The translations under genes and the position numbers were made by a program. This document shows, in pieces, positions 28,956 to 37,878 of a stretch of DNA of 64,000 nucleotides. Within the stretch, counting starts at the first letter, position 1; each line of letters begins with the position of its first letter. Below the pieces are notes generated by a model that saw only the letters and a program-made list of their open reading frames with translations, made no database searches and was not told the origin of the DNA. Source of the stretch: Ralstonia soli (GTDB lineage: Bacteria > Pseudomonadota > Gammaproteobacteria > Burkholderiales > Burkholderiaceae); contig NZ_JAMXHT010000010.1 in NCBI RefSeq assembly GCF_023955655.1, positions 87,005 to 151,004 of the forward strand, read 5' to 3'.

Positions 28956-29879
28956 GTGACCACCGCGTCCTCTGCGTCTTCCACCCCTACGCGCACCACC
29001 GACACCGGCGGCCTGTTGCTGGCCTCTGTGGGCGCCGTGCTGTTCTCGGCCAAGGCCATCGTTGCCAAGCTGATGTATCGCTACCAAGTCGATGCAGTGA
29101 TGGTCATCACGCTGCGGATGTTGCTCGCTGCGCCGCTGTTCATGGCGATGGGCTGGTGGCAGTCGCGTCGCTCGGCGCCGCTCGCATTGGCTGACCGGTG
29201 GCGCATCGTTGGCCTTGGCATCATTGGGTATTACCTCTCCAGCTTTCTCGACTTCCTGGGCCTGCAGTACATCACGGCGGGGCTTGAGCGGCTCATTCTG
29301 TTTCTCACGCCATCGTTCGTGCTGCTGATCACGGCCACGGTGTTCAAGCGGCGCATTACCGGCTTGCAATGGGTGTCGCTTGGGTTGGCGTATGCAGGCA
29401 TCGTGCTGGTGTTTGCACATGACCTGAACCTGGGTGGCAATAACGTGTGGCTGGGCGGCGGGTTGGTGCTCGCCAGCGCCATCAGCTACGGTATCTATCT
29501 GCTGGCGAGTGGCGAACTGGTCAAGCGTGTCGGCTCGATGCGGCTGGTGGCGTATGCGATGTGCGTGTCGACGGTGGCGTGCGTCGTGCAGTTCCTCGTG
29601 CTGCGGCCCGTGTCGGCATTGGTGTTGCCCTGGCAGGTGTATGGCTTGTCTGCCATCAATTCGGTGTTCTGTACGGTCGCACCCGTGACCATGACGATGA
29701 TGGCCGTGGCACGCGTGGGCGCGCCGGTGGCGTCGCAGGCGGGCATGATCGGGCCGGTGTCGACGCTGCTGCTCGGTTGGTGGCTGCTGGGCGAGCCGAT
29801 CACGCTGTGGCAGATTGCCGGCAGTGCGCTGGTGCTGGCCGGCATGGCGCTGTTGTCCCGGCGGGGCCTATCGAAATAA
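28956..29879 (+). CDS. EamA/DMT family transporter
   Basis: The 307-residue protein has ten hydrophobic segments in two EamA repeats, the layout of drug/metabolite exporters. The first repeat begins LLLASVGAVLFSAKAIVAKL, and the second ends GEPITLWQIAGSALVLAGMALL. The start is uncertain: a GTG at 28956 (MTTASSASS) is favoured because a probable -10 element lies just upstream, while the open frame extends a further 42 codons to 28830. No strong ribosome-binding site is present. It is followed after 22 bases by an SDR gene and may be co-transcribed with it. The substrate is unknown. Confidence 0.82.
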   Translation: MTTASSASSTPTRTTDTGGLLLASVGAVLFSAKAIVAKLMYRYQVDAVMVITLRMLLAAPLFMAMGWWQSRRSAPLALADRWRIVGLGIIGYYLSSFLDFLGLQYITAGLERLILFLTPSFVLLITATVFKRRITGLQWVSLGLAYAGIVLVFAHDLNLGGNNVWLGGGLVLASAISYGIYLLASGELVKRVGSMRLVAYAMCVSTVACVVQFLVLRPVSALVLPWQVYGLSAINSVFCTVAPVTMTMMAVARVGAPVASQAGMIGPVSTLLLGWWLLGEPITLWQIAGSALVLAGMALLSRRGLSK

Positions 29880-29901
29880 CCCTCAAAAGGAGTCAGGCAG
29901 G

Positions 29902-30693
29902 ATGGATCTGGGTTTGAAGGGCAAGCGCGCACTGGTATGCGGCGCGAGCAAAGGATTGGGCTTCGCCTGCGCCGATGCGCTGGCCGCCGAGGGCGTGGAC
30001 GTGGTGATCGTCGCGCGCGGCGCCGAAGCGCTGCTGGCCGCAGCCGAGCGCATCCGCAACGCACACGGGGTGCGCGTCGAGGCGGTCGCCACCGATATCA
30101 CCACGCCCGAGGGGCGCGCTGAAGCACTGCTCGCCTGCGAGCGTCTGGGCGGCTCGCCTGACATCCTCGTCAACAACGCCGGCGGTCCGCCCCCGGGCAA
30201 CTTCCGCGACTGGGACCGCGATGCATGGATGGCCGCGTTGAACGCCAACATGCTCACGCCCATCGATCTCATCAAGGCGACCGTCGACAAGATGATCGAG
30301 CGCCGCTGGGGCCGCATCGTCAATATCACCAGCGGTGCGGTGAAGGCGCCGATCGATGTACTGGGCTTGTCCAACGGTGCGCGCTCGGGTTTGACGGGCT
30401 TTGTGGCTGGCCTCGCGCGCGAGGTGGCCAAGCATGGCGTGACCGTCAACAACCTGCTGCCGGGCCAGTTCGAGACCGACCGCCTGACCAAGACGCTGGA
30501 AGCCGGCGCCAAGGCGTCGGGCATCAGCGCGGAGGAAAACTTCGATCGCAAGCGCCATGGCAACCCGGCACGGCGCTTCGGCCAGCCGGCAGAGTTCGGC
30601 GCCGTGTGCGCCTTTCTGTGCAGTCAGCACGCCGGTTATTTGAACGCGCAAAACATCCTGCTGGATGGCGGCGCATATCCAGGCACCTTCTGA
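29902..30693 (+). CDS. SDR family oxidoreductase, atypical active site
   Basis: The 263-residue protein has a Rossmann fold with the SDR cofactor motif GASKGLG (residues 14-20), NNAG and the structural INITSG region. The usual catalytic YxxxK is not seen; the equivalent segment reads [14 protein letters not shown], which places Ser and Arg where Tyr and Lys are expected. The tail ([19 protein letters not shown]) is normal for the family. The start ATG at 29902 follows an AAAGGAG that is somewhat distant. It precedes mgsA by 10 bases. Substrate and even catalysis are uncertain because of the missing residues. Confidence 0.87.
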   Translation: MDLGLKGKRALVCGASKGLGFACADALAAEGVDVVIVARGAEALLAAAERIRNAHGVRVEAVATDITTPEGRAEALLACERLGGSPDILVNNAGGPPPGNFRDWDRDAWMAALNANMLTPIDLIKATVDKMIERRWGRIVNITSGAVKAPIDVLGLSNGARSGLTGFVAGLAREVAKHGVTVNNLLPGQFETDRLTKTLEAGAKASGISAEENFDRKRHGNPARRFGQPAEFGAVCAFLCSQHAGYLNAQNILLDGGAYPGTF

Positions 30694-30703
30694 GCCAACC
30701 ACA

Positions 30704-31147
30704 ATGACGACCACCACGCCCGAAAGCGCAACTTACAAACGCCCGAAGCCGCGCCGCATTGCTCTGATTGCGCACGATCACAAGAAAGACGACATGGTCG
30801 CTTTCGCGCAAACGCACCGGGCTTTCCTGTCGGAATGCGAATTGCTGGCGACCGGCACCACCGGTGGCCGGCTGGAGAAAGAAGTCGGTCTGACGGTGCA
30901 GCGCATGCTGTCCGGCCCCTGGGGCGGTGACCTACAAATTGGCGCACAGTTGGCCGAGGGCCGCGTCGATGCAGTCATCTTCCTGCGTGACCCGATGACG
31001 CCGCAGCCGCACGAACCCGACATCAACGCGCTGGTGCGCGCGTGCGACGTTCACAACATTCCCTGCGCCACCAACCTGGCGACGGCCGACCTCGTGATGT
31101 CTGCGCTGAAACTGGTGGAGCCCGATCCGAAGGAGATTCACGCATGA
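30704..31147 (+). CDS. mgsA: Methylglyoxal synthase
   Basis: This 147-residue enzyme converts dihydroxyacetone phosphate to methylglyoxal, a bypass of lower glycolysis that relieves phosphate starvation. Expected residues are present: the [13 protein letters not shown] start (H24), phosphate-binding GTTGGRL, catalytic D76 in [10 protein letters not shown] and H103 in PQPHEPDI; these match E. coli H19, D71 and H98 with a 5-residue offset. It starts 10 bases after the SDR stop and overlaps qor by four bases (ATGA). The neighbours are reductases that could act on the toxic product; that link is inference. Confidence 0.94.
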   Translation: MTTTTPESATYKRPKPRRIALIAHDHKKDDMVAFAQTHRAFLSECELLATGTTGGRLEKEVGLTVQRMLSGPWGGDLQIGAQLAEGRVDAVIFLRDPMTPQPHEPDINALVRACDVHNIPCATNLATADLVMSALKLVEPDPKEIHA

Positions 31148-32121
31148 CCCAAGCGAAAGCGATCCGCATCTTTGAAACCGGCGGCCCCGAAGTGATGCAG
31201 TACGTCGATGTCGATGTGCCCGCACCCGGCCCCGGTGAAGTCACGGTCAAGCAGCACGCCGTCGGCCTGAACTACATCGACGTGTACTTCCGCACGGGGC
31301 TGTACCCGCAGCCGCTGCCGGCGGGCATCGGCATGGAGGCGTCGGGCGTGGTCGAGGCGGTAGGCCAGGGCGTCACGCACGTCAAACCTGGCGACCGCGT
31401 GGCCTACGCCGGCCGCCCGACCGGCGCCTATGCGGCCGTGCGCACCATGCCGGCCGATATTCTGGTGCGCCTGCCGGACACCATCGACTTCGAGACCGGC
31501 GCCGCGATGATGCTGCAGGGCATGACCGCGCAATACCTCATTCGCGACAGCTATCGCGTGCAGCCGGGCGATACGGTGCTCTTCCATGCTGCAGCCGGCG
31601 GCGTGGGCTTGATCGCCTGCCAGTGGCTCAAGGCACTCGGCGCCACCGTGATCGGCACGGTCGGTAGCGATGCCAAGGCCGAACTTGCCCGCGCGCACGG
31701 CTGTGATCACACCATCGTCTACACGCGCGAGAACTTCACCGAGCGTGTGATGGACCTGACAGGCGGCAAGGGCGTGCCGGTCGTCTACGACGGGATTGGC
31801 AAGGACACTTTCAAGGGCTCGCTCGATTGCCTCGCGCCGCGCGGCATGATGGTGACCTATGGCAATGCGTCCGGGCCTGTGCCTCCGGTCGATCTGGGCT
31901 TGCTGAGCACAAAGTCGCTTAAGCTCACGCGCCCCACGCTGATGACCTATACGGCGCGACGCGATCTGCTGGAGCCGATGGCGGCAGATTTGTTCGACGT
32001 GGTGGTCAGCGGCAAGGTGAAGATCGAGATCCACCAGCGTTATGCACTGGCCGATGCGGCGCAGGCACACCGCGATCTGGAGTCGCGCAAGACGACCGGT
32101 TCGACGATCCTCTTGCCGTAA
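31144..32121 (+). CDS. NADPH:quinone oxidoreductase (QOR)
   Basis: The 325-residue protein is a zinc-free medium-chain dehydrogenase/reductase of the quinone oxidoreductase (Qor) type. It shows the substrate-domain [15 protein letters not shown] motif and the NADPH-binding [19 protein letters not shown]. The structural-zinc cysteines of alcohol dehydrogenases are absent. The start ATG at 31144 lies within ATGA at the end of mgsA and has AAGGAG upstream. It is the last gene of the EamA-SDR-mgsA-qor run and converges with a DUF1232 gene eight bases away. Confidence 0.9.
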   Translation: MTQAKAIRIFETGGPEVMQYVDVDVPAPGPGEVTVKQHAVGLNYIDVYFRTGLYPQPLPAGIGMEASGVVEAVGQGVTHVKPGDRVAYAGRPTGAYAAVRTMPADILVRLPDTIDFETGAAMMLQGMTAQYLIRDSYRVQPGDTVLFHAAAGGVGLIACQWLKALGATVIGTVGSDAKAELARAHGCDHTIVYTRENFTERVMDLTGGKGVPVVYDGIGKDTFKGSLDCLAPRGMMVTYGNASGPVPPVDLGLLSTKSLKLTRPTLMTYTARRDLLEPMAADLFDVVVSGKVKIEIHQRYALADAAQAHRDLESRKTTGSTILLP

Positions 32122-32129
32122 GAAAGGAC

Positions 32130-32426
32130 TTACCGCCCGCTCGGCGTCACTCGCCGGGCGGCGGCAAAGCGCGCATCTTCACGCACGCGAACGGGTAAGG
32201 CGCGCAGCAGCATGTGCAGCGCAAACGGCACCAGCACGATGTCGTCCACCCAGCCGATCACCGGGATGACATCCGGAATCAGATCGATCGGCGACACCAC
32301 ATAACCCACCAGCAGCAGCGCAGCCGGCGCGAGCCACCACGGTTTGTCGGGATGGCGCAGCGCAAACCACAGCAGGCGCACGTCGTTGCGCACCACGCTC
32401 CATAGGCGGAAAAGGCGTCCGAACAT
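32130..32426 (-). CDS. YkvA/DUF1232 small membrane protein
   Basis: The 98-residue protein carries the DUF1232 core: APAALLLVGYVVSPIDLIPDVIPVIGWVDDIVLV, with the conserved SPIDLIPD. Two hydrophobic segments suggest an inner-membrane protein. The function of the family is unknown. The start ATG at 32426 gives MFGRLFRLWSVV. It is convergent with qor and upstream of the BMP transporter operon's far end, with no sign of co-transcription. Confidence 0.87.
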   Translation of the reverse strand: MFGRLFRLWSVVRNDVRLLWFALRHPDKPWWLAPAALLLVGYVVSPIDLIPDVIPVIGWVDDIVLVPFALHMLLRALPVRVREDARFAAARRVTPSGR

Positions 32427-32540
32427 GGTGGGGCTCCTGGATGAAAAGCCGGCGTCACATGGGCTGGTTTGACCGGCAGACCATCGTATCAGCTTGGGGA
32501 AATGGGACGGTTTTCAAGATTTACCGCTGATCGCCCATGA

Positions 32541-32575
32541 AAAAAGCCGGCCCTCCCCCGAGGTGCCGGCTTTTT
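32541..32575. terminator. Terminator after the BMP lipoprotein gene
   Basis: AAAAAGCCGGC (32541-32551) pairs with GCCGGCTTTTT (32565-32575) around a 13-base loop, giving T tracts in both directions. On the minus strand it lies 17 bases after the BMP gene stop. Confidence 0.82.
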
Positions 32576-32592
32576 GCTGCAGCAGGTAGGAC

Positions 32593-33750
32593 TTAACCCG
32601 GAATCTTGCCTTCCACGCCTTCCACGTAGAACTTGATGCCATGCAGGAAGCCATCGTCGGCGACCTTGTCGGCGGGCAGGACTTCCTTGCCGGTGTTGTC
32701 CTTGATCGGGCCCTTCCAGATCGGGGCCGAGCCGTCGATGATGCCCTTCTTGCGGGTCTCGACCAGGGTCTTCACGTCTTCCGGCACGACGGTGTTGTAG
32801 GCGCCCAGATCGATCGCGCCTTCCTTCAGGCCCCACCACACGGTCTCGGGCTTCCACTTGTTGTTGAGCACATCGTCGACCACCTTGTTGTAGTACACGC
32901 CCCACTTGTTGATGGACGCGGCCAGGTGGGCCTTCTCGCCGAACTTGGTCATGTCGCTGTCCCAGCCGAGCGCGTAGACGCCTTTCTCCTGGGCGGTCTG
33001 CACCACGGCGGCGGAGTCGGTGTTCTGCATCAGCACGTCAACGCCCTGGCCGATGAGGGTGGTGGCCGCTTCGCGCTCCTTGCCCGGATCGAACCATTTG
33101 TTGACCCACACCACGCGGGTGGTGGCCTTCGGGTTGACGCTGCGCGCGCCCAGGGTGAACGAGTCGATGTTGCGGATCACCTCGGGAATCGGCACCGAAC
33201 CCACCACGCCCAGCTTGCCCGACTTGCTCATCTTGCCGGCCACCACGCCCGCCAGGTACGCGCCTTCATACGTGCGCACGTCGTACTGGCCGAGGTTGTC
33301 GGCGGTCTTGAAGCCTGTGGCGTGCTCGAACTTCACGTCCGGAAATTCCTTGGCGACCTTGAGCATCGATTCCATGAAGCCGAAGCTTGTGCCGAAGATG
33401 ACCTTGTTGCCCTGCGTGGCGAGATCGCGGAACACGCGCTCGGCGTCAGCGGCGCTCTCGGGCACGTTCTCGACGAAGCTGGTCTTCACCTTGTCGCCAA
33501 ACTTGGCTTCGACTTCCTTGCGGGCTGCATCGTGAGCGTACGTCCAGCCAGCGTCGCCCACCGGGCCGACGTAGACGAACGCGACCTTCAGCGGCTCGTT
33601 GGCCGGCGCCGGTGCGGCAGCAGCGGGGGCTGACGATGCGGCCGGCGCGGCATTGCCGCCCGCGTTGTCGTTGGACTTGCCGCAACCCCAGAGGGTGAGG
33701 GCAGCGCCGGCGGCCAGTGCGGCCAGCGTGATCCTGCGGGTAACGTTCAT
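32593..33750 (-). CDS. BMP family ABC transporter substrate-binding lipoprotein
   Basis: This 385-residue protein is the binding component of a BMP/PnrA-type importer, a family that binds purine nucleosides. A signal sequence ends in LTLWGC, so C23 is probably lipidated; it is followed by an Ala/Pro-rich linker (about 25-50) and the BMP domain (VAFVYVGPVGDAGWTYAHD). The start ATG at 33750 has AGGAGA upstream. It lies 85 bases after the second permease and is the last gene of the operon. The ligand could be a nucleoside or related compound; the binding residues are not resolved here. Confidence 0.9.
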   Translation of the reverse strand: MNVTRRITLAALAAGAALTLWGCGKSNDNAGGNAAPAASSAPAAAAPAPANEPLKVAFVYVGPVGDAGWTYAHDAARKEVEAKFGDKVKTSFVENVPESAADAERVFRDLATQGNKVIFGTSFGFMESMLKVAKEFPDVKFEHATGFKTADNLGQYDVRTYEGAYLAGVVAGKMSKSGKLGVVGSVPIPEVIRNIDSFTLGARSVNPKATTRVVWVNKWFDPGKEREAATTLIGQGVDVLMQNTDSAAVVQTAQEKGVYALGWDSDMTKFGEKAHLAASINKWGVYYNKVVDDVLNNKWKPETVWWGLKEGAIDLGAYNTVVPEDVKTLVETRKKGIIDGSAPIWKGPIKDNTGKEVLPADKVADDGFLHGIKFYVEGVEGKIPG

Positions 33751-33835
33751 CGATTTCTCCTGTTGTGTGGCTCGTTGACTGTGTTGAAGCGTGAAGCGAA
33801 GAAAAGAACGGAATGCAGCAACTTTAGGCCGCAGT

Positions 33836-34756
33836 TTAGGCAGCCCCCGGGCGGAACGGCTTGCCCAGCGACGCCGGCATGTTCAGGCGGATCCAATCCG
33901 GATTACGCGAAATGATGGCCAGCACGACGATCGTGGCGGCAAACGGCAGCATCGAGAGAATCTGCGAGGGCACCGACACACCGATGCCTTGCAGATGGAA
34001 CTGCAGGATCGTCACGCCGCCGAACAGCAGTGCGCCAAGCAGGATGCGCAGCGGCCGCCAGGTGGCAAACGTGGTCAGCGCCAGGGCGATCCAGCCGCGG
34101 CCGGCGACCATGTTCTCGACCCACATCGGCGTGTAGACCAGCGACAGGTACGCGCCAGCCAACCCGCAGCACGCGCCGCCAAACAGCAGCGCGCCAAAGC
34201 GGATGGTGCGCACCGGATAGCCCAGCGCGTGGGCCGATTCCGGCGATTCCCCGACCGCCCGCAGCGTCAGGCCGGCGCGCGTCTTGAACAGGAACCAGGC
34301 AATCGCCCCGCACAGTGCCAGGCTGAAATAGACCATCCAGTGGTGGGCGAACAGGGCCGGGCCGACAAACGGGATCGACTCCAGCCCCGGGATGCCATGC
34401 GCCTGCGCCGGCAGCGACATGCCGACAAAGCGCTGGCCCATGAAGGCCGACAGCCCGGTGCCGAAGATCGACAGGGCGAGGCCGGTGGCAACCTGGTTGG
34501 TCACCAGCACGAGCGCGAGCCAGGCAAACAGCGCAGCCATCACCATGCCGGCAAGCGCGCCAGCCACAAAGCCCAGCAGCGGAATCTGCGTCTGGTAGCC
34601 AACCATGAAGCCAACCACGGCCGCGACCAGCATCATGCCCTCGGCGCCCAGATTGAGCACGCCGGAGCGTTCGTTCATCAGCAGGCCGAGTGCGGCCAGC
34701 AGTAGCGGGGTGCCAGCGTTGATCGACGCGGCGATCAGGGGAGCAAGACTTTCCAT
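33836..34756 (-). CDS. ABC transporter permease (BPL/NupQ-like), second subunit
   Basis: The 306-residue inner-membrane protein has about eight to ten hydrophobic segments and the permease motif NERSGVLNLGAEGMMLVAA, which is diagnostic for the branched-chain/nucleoside-type permeases paired with BMP proteins. The start ATG at 34756 is one base after the stop of the first permease gene. It forms the transmembrane heterodimer with the protein encoded at 34758-35867. Confidence 0.9.
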   Translation of the reverse strand: MESLAPLIAASINAGTPLLLAALGLLMNERSGVLNLGAEGMMLVAAVVGFMVGYQTQIPLLGFVAGALAGMVMAALFAWLALVLVTNQVATGLALSIFGTGLSAFMGQRFVGMSLPAQAHGIPGLESIPFVGPALFAHHWMVYFSLALCGAIAWFLFKTRAGLTLRAVGESPESAHALGYPVRTIRFGALLFGGACCGLAGAYLSLVYTPMWVENMVAGRGWIALALTTFATWRPLRILLGALLFGGVTILQFHLQGIGVSVPSQILSMLPFAATIVVLAIISRNPDWIRLNMPASLGKPFRPGAA

Positions 34757-34757
34757 A

Positions 34758-35867
34758 TCAGTGGTGCGCGCGCCAGCGCAGGCGGTATTCGATAAGCGTG
34801 TCGCAGGCCAGCAGGAAGAACAGCAGCATCCCCTGGAACACCCCGGTAATGGCCGACGGCAGGCCCAGGCGCGATTGCGCCAGTTCACCGCCGATATAGA
34901 ACAGCGACATCACGATTGCCCCGAGCACGGTGCCCACCGGATTCAATCGACCGACAAAGGCCACCACGATGGCGGCAAAGCCGTAGCCGGGGGAGATGGA
35001 GGGCAGCAGTTGGCCGATCGGGCCCGTCACCTCAAATGCGCCGGCAATGCCCGCCAGCCCGCCAGAGATGAGCAGCGCCGTCCACAGCGCTTTACGCGAC
35101 GAGAATCCCGCGTAGCGCGCGGCCTGCGGTGCCAAGCCGCCGACTTGCAGCCGATAGCCCGCAAAGCTGCGGAACACGAACAGCGTCATCGCCGCCGTCA
35201 TCACCAGCATGAACAGGAAGCCGACATGCAGTCGCGTGCCCGCCATCAGCGTGGGCAGCACAAACGCGCTGTCGAACACGATCGACTGCGGGAAGTTCAT
35301 GCCGTTCGGGTCCTTCAGCGGCCCGTTGACCATGTACAGCAGCAGCAACTGCGCGATGTACGTGAGCATCAAGGAGACGAGGATCTCGTTGGCATGAAAG
35401 CGATCGCGCAGCAGCGCCGTTATCGCCGCCCACAGCGCCCCACCAACCAGCCCCGCGATGACGGCGATCACCAGTGCGAGGCCGCCCGGAATGGCGGGCG
35501 TCGGCGTATCGAAGGTGATGATCGTGGCCGCCGCAAAGATGCCGCCGACGATGAGTTGCCCCTCCGCGCCGATGTTCCACACGTTGGCGCGGTAGCACAC
35601 CGACAGGCCCAGCGCGCACAGCACCAGCGGCACGGTCTTGAGCAGCACCTCGCCAATTGCACGCTTGGTGGCCAGCGGTTCAATCAGGAACACGCGCAGG
35701 CCGGCCACCGGGTCCTTGCCCAGCAGCGCAAACAGCAGCAGCCCGAACACCATCGTCAGCACCAGCGCGATCAGCGGCGAGGCATAGGCCATGGCGCGCG
35801 AAGGAATCGCGCGCAGCTCCAGCGAGATGGGCAGCGCCAGACGGCTGCCGTGCATGACGTCAGCCAT
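34758..35867 (-). CDS. ABC transporter permease (NupP-like), first subunit
   Basis: This 369-residue inner-membrane permease has about ten hydrophobic segments and the motif YRANVWNIGAEGQLIVGGIF, the partner of the NLGAEG motif in the second subunit. The N-terminus (about 25 residues) is cytoplasmic. The start ATG at 35867 overlaps the end of the ATPase gene by eight bases; an ATG at 35855 (MHGSRL) is a possible alternative. Gene order ATPase, two permeases, binding protein is standard for this importer class. Confidence 0.9.
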   Translation of the reverse strand: MADVMHGSRLALPISLELRAIPSRAMAYASPLIALVLTMVFGLLLFALLGKDPVAGLRVFLIEPLATKRAIGEVLLKTVPLVLCALGLSVCYRANVWNIGAEGQLIVGGIFAAATIITFDTPTPAIPGGLALVIAVIAGLVGGALWAAITALLRDRFHANEILVSLMLTYIAQLLLLYMVNGPLKDPNGMNFPQSIVFDSAFVLPTLMAGTRLHVGFLFMLVMTAAMTLFVFRSFAGYRLQVGGLAPQAARYAGFSSRKALWTALLISGGLAGIAGAFEVTGPIGQLLPSISPGYGFAAIVVAFVGRLNPVGTVLGAIVMSLFYIGGELAQSRLGLPSAITGVFQGMLLFFLLACDTLIEYRLRWRAHH

Positions 35868-37449
35868 GGGCCACCTCGGAGGTTGCTGCTGCCGAAGCCG
35901 AAGCCGAAGCTTTGTCCCACATGCCGCTCATCCACAGGCCGATCTGTTCGCGGTCGGTGGCGTGCGTGGGGGTGGAGGGAGAGAGGCGCCCGTTGGCGAT
36001 CACGTGCAGGCGATCGCACAGCGCAAAGAGTTCGTCGAGTTCTTCCGACACGATGAGGATGGCGCAGCCCCCGGCCTTGAGCGCGAGGATTTCGTTGTGG
36101 ATCTGCGCCGCCGCGCCCACGTCCACGCCCCAGGTAGGTTGCGCAACGATGAGCACGCGCGGCGCGCATTCGATTTCACGGCCGACGATGAATTTCTGCA
36201 GGTTGCCGCCCGACAGGCTCTTGGCCAGCGCATCCGGCCCGCCTGCCTTCACGCCGAATCGGCTGATGATGTTGCTGGCCAGCTTGGCGGCGGCCTTCTT
36301 GTCGATCAGTCCACCGCGGACCTGCGGCGCGCGCTGGTGCGTCAGCAGCGTATTGGCCGACAGCGACAGCGACGGCACCGCACCGCGCCCCAGGCGTTCT
36401 TCCGGCACGAAGGACAGCCCACGCTTGCGGCGCGCACGCGGGTCCAGCTTGGCGACGGGCTCGTTGCCGATGCGGATGGTCTGCGCTGCAGCGCGGGTGT
36501 CCTCGCCGGACAGCGCGGCCAACAATTCCTGCTGCCCGTTGCCCGACACGCCGGCAATGCCGACGATCTCGCCGCTGCGCAGCTGCAGGGCGATGTCGCG
36601 CAGCTCCGTCGCAAACGCGTGGGCCTTGGGCAGCGACAGGCCGGCCACTTCCATGCGTACCTCGCCCGGCGTGGTCTGCGGGCGCAGTTCGCGCGGGGGC
36701 TCGCCGCCGATCATCAGGCGTGACAGCGATGCCGGCGTTTCCTGGCGCGGGTCGCACACGCCCGTGACCTTGCCCATGCGCATCACCGTGGCGGTGTGGC
36801 ACAGGGCCTGGATCTCGTCGAGCTTGTGGCTGATGTAGAGGATGCTGGTGCCTTCCGCAGCCAACTGGCGCAGCGTCACGAACAGCTTTTCGACGGCCTG
36901 CGGTGTCAGCACCGAGGTCGGCTCGTCGAGAATCAGGAGACGCGGCTTGGTCAGCAGCGCGCGCACGATCTCCACGCGCTGGCGCTCACCCACGGAAAGC
37001 GTATGCACATGGCGATGCGGTTCCAGCGGCAGACCGTACTTGTCGCCGGTGGTGCGCACCTGTTCGGCCACGTCGCGCAAGTCTGTGCCCGCGGGCAGGC
37101 CGAGCAGGATGTTCTCGGCCACCGTGAGCGTGTCGAACAGCGAGAAGTGCTGGAACACCATGGCGATGCCCAGCGCGCGCGCCTGGTGCGGGTTGGCGAT
37201 CTCGACGCGCTGGCCGTCGAGCTGCATCTCGCCGGCATCGGGCTGCACGGCGCCGAAGATGATCTTCATCAGCGTCGATTTGCCGGCGCCGTTTTCGCCC
37301 AGCACGGCGTGGATTTCGCCCGGCGCGACGGTGAGGCTCACGCCGTCGTTGGCGACCACGCTCGGGTAGCGCTTGGTCATGCCTGTCAGCGACAGGCGCG
37401 GTGGGAGTGGTGTCACAACAGGTTGGCTCGTGGTTTCCGTGCCGCTCAC
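35860..37449 (-). CDS. ABC transporter ATP-binding protein, duplicated (NupO-like)
   Basis: The 529-residue protein has two ABC domains in tandem. The first has Walker A GENGAGKST (about residues 51-59), the signature LSVGERQRVEI and LLILDEPTSVLT. The second begins GEIVGIAGVSGNGQQELL, where Walker A is degenerate as in the YufO/RbsA/Mgl families, and has LSGGNLQKFIVGRE. The start is a GTG at 37449 (MSGTETTSQP) without a strong ribosome-binding site. It is the first gene of the four-gene importer operon and is preceded by a 429-base region with several palindromes. Confidence 0.9.
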   Translation of the reverse strand: MSGTETTSQPVVTPLPPRLSLTGMTKRYPSVVANDGVSLTVAPGEIHAVLGENGAGKSTLMKIIFGAVQPDAGEMQLDGQRVEIANPHQARALGIAMVFQHFSLFDTLTVAENILLGLPAGTDLRDVAEQVRTTGDKYGLPLEPHRHVHTLSVGERQRVEIVRALLTKPRLLILDEPTSVLTPQAVEKLFVTLRQLAAEGTSILYISHKLDEIQALCHTATVMRMGKVTGVCDPRQETPASLSRLMIGGEPPRELRPQTTPGEVRMEVAGLSLPKAHAFATELRDIALQLRSGEIVGIAGVSGNGQQELLAALSGEDTRAAAQTIRIGNEPVAKLDPRARRKRGLSFVPEERLGRGAVPSLSLSANTLLTHQRAPQVRGGLIDKKAAAKLASNIISRFGVKAGGPDALAKSLSGGNLQKFIVGREIECAPRVLIVAQPTWGVDVGAAAQIHNEILALKAGGCAILIVSEELDELFALCDRLHVIANGRLSPSTPTHATDREQIGLWMSGMWDKASASASAAATSEVAHG

Positions 37450-37546
37450 CGCGAGCGCATGGCGCTGCGGAGGCGGTCTCTTATGGGTGTTGACGGCACT
37501 TCACAGCAGGCGATGCCAACGCAGATTCGCGCCGACGCATCGCAGC

Positions 37547-37578
37547 AATCATCACCATGCATTGATGATTGGCATCAA
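37547..37578 (-). promoter_or_regulatory. Candidate operator of the importer operon
   Basis: Two overlapping perfect palindromes occur: AATCATCA-N8-TGATGATT (37547-37554, 37563-37570) and TTGATG-N5-CATCAA (37562-37567, 37573-37578). They lie just downstream of a minus-strand TATAAT, at about +1 to +32 of the predicted transcript. That is a typical repressor position. Confidence 0.5.
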
Positions 37579-37584
37579 CGGTCA

Positions 37585-37590
37585 ATTATA
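37585..37590 (-). promoter_or_regulatory. -10 element for the importer operon
   Basis: TATAAT read on the minus strand is a perfect -10. The -35 region at the right spacing is weak (GCGTCT), which may imply an activator. The expected start is near 37578, about 130 bases upstream of the ATPase GTG. Confidence 0.45.
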
Positions 37591-37600
37591 TCTTCCGGTA

Positions 37601-37648
37601 CAGCTGCAGACGCCGATTTCGGCTGGTCTGCAGCTGCCTCGTACGAGG
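37601..37648. repeat. Long hairpin followed by a 12-base palindrome
   Basis: CAGCTGCAGAC (37601-37611) pairs with GTCTGCAGCTG (37626-37636). Inside, GCCGA/TCGGC (37612-37616, 37619-37623) extends the stem to 16 bp with a 2-base bulge and a 2-base loop. The perfect palindrome CCTCGTACGAGG (37637-37648) follows directly. There is no T tract on either strand. Confidence 0.7.
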
Positions 37649-37878
37649 GGTGGCAGAGTGCAAATCCCATGCCGGGCCGAGCGCGCCGATTTGCCGGTGC
37701 GAACTTGTCTTGCCGGAGTATGCAGGTGGCATGCGCGGCCCCCGCATGGGGCGAATCGGCAAGGTCGATGATGGCGTGCACTTGATCTGTGCGCAGGCGA
37801 GGTATGCCACTTTGCGCTACAGTCTGCGGTTTGCTTCGGCTCGGTGCTCCGCCTGCTGCCGCGCCCCGTTTCCTCCTC

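Larger units (their letters stand above)
37450..37878. other. Divergent intergenic region with several palindromes
   Basis: This 429-base gap separates the minus-strand importer operon from the plus-strand Bcr/CflA gene. I find no credible ORF or known riboswitch consensus. It holds overlapping TGATG palindromes next to a minus-strand TATAAT (37547-37590), a 36-base near-perfect hairpin (37601-37636) and an adjoining 12-base palindrome (37637-37648). The part from 37649 to 37878 shows no clear structure beyond short dyads. The promoters of both flanking operons must lie here. Confidence 0.6.

Noticed and set aside
34605..36056. 483-codon plus-strand frame antisense to the importer permeases
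   Set aside because: It opposes permease and ATPase genes that have clear motifs. Gln/His/Arg-rich translation is typical of an antisense frame.
37591..37660. Possible purine or xanthine riboswitch before the importer operon
   Set aside because: The hairpin is clear, but I cannot match a known riboswitch consensus and there is no terminator or sequestered ribosome-binding site beside it. It is reported only as an unexplained structure.
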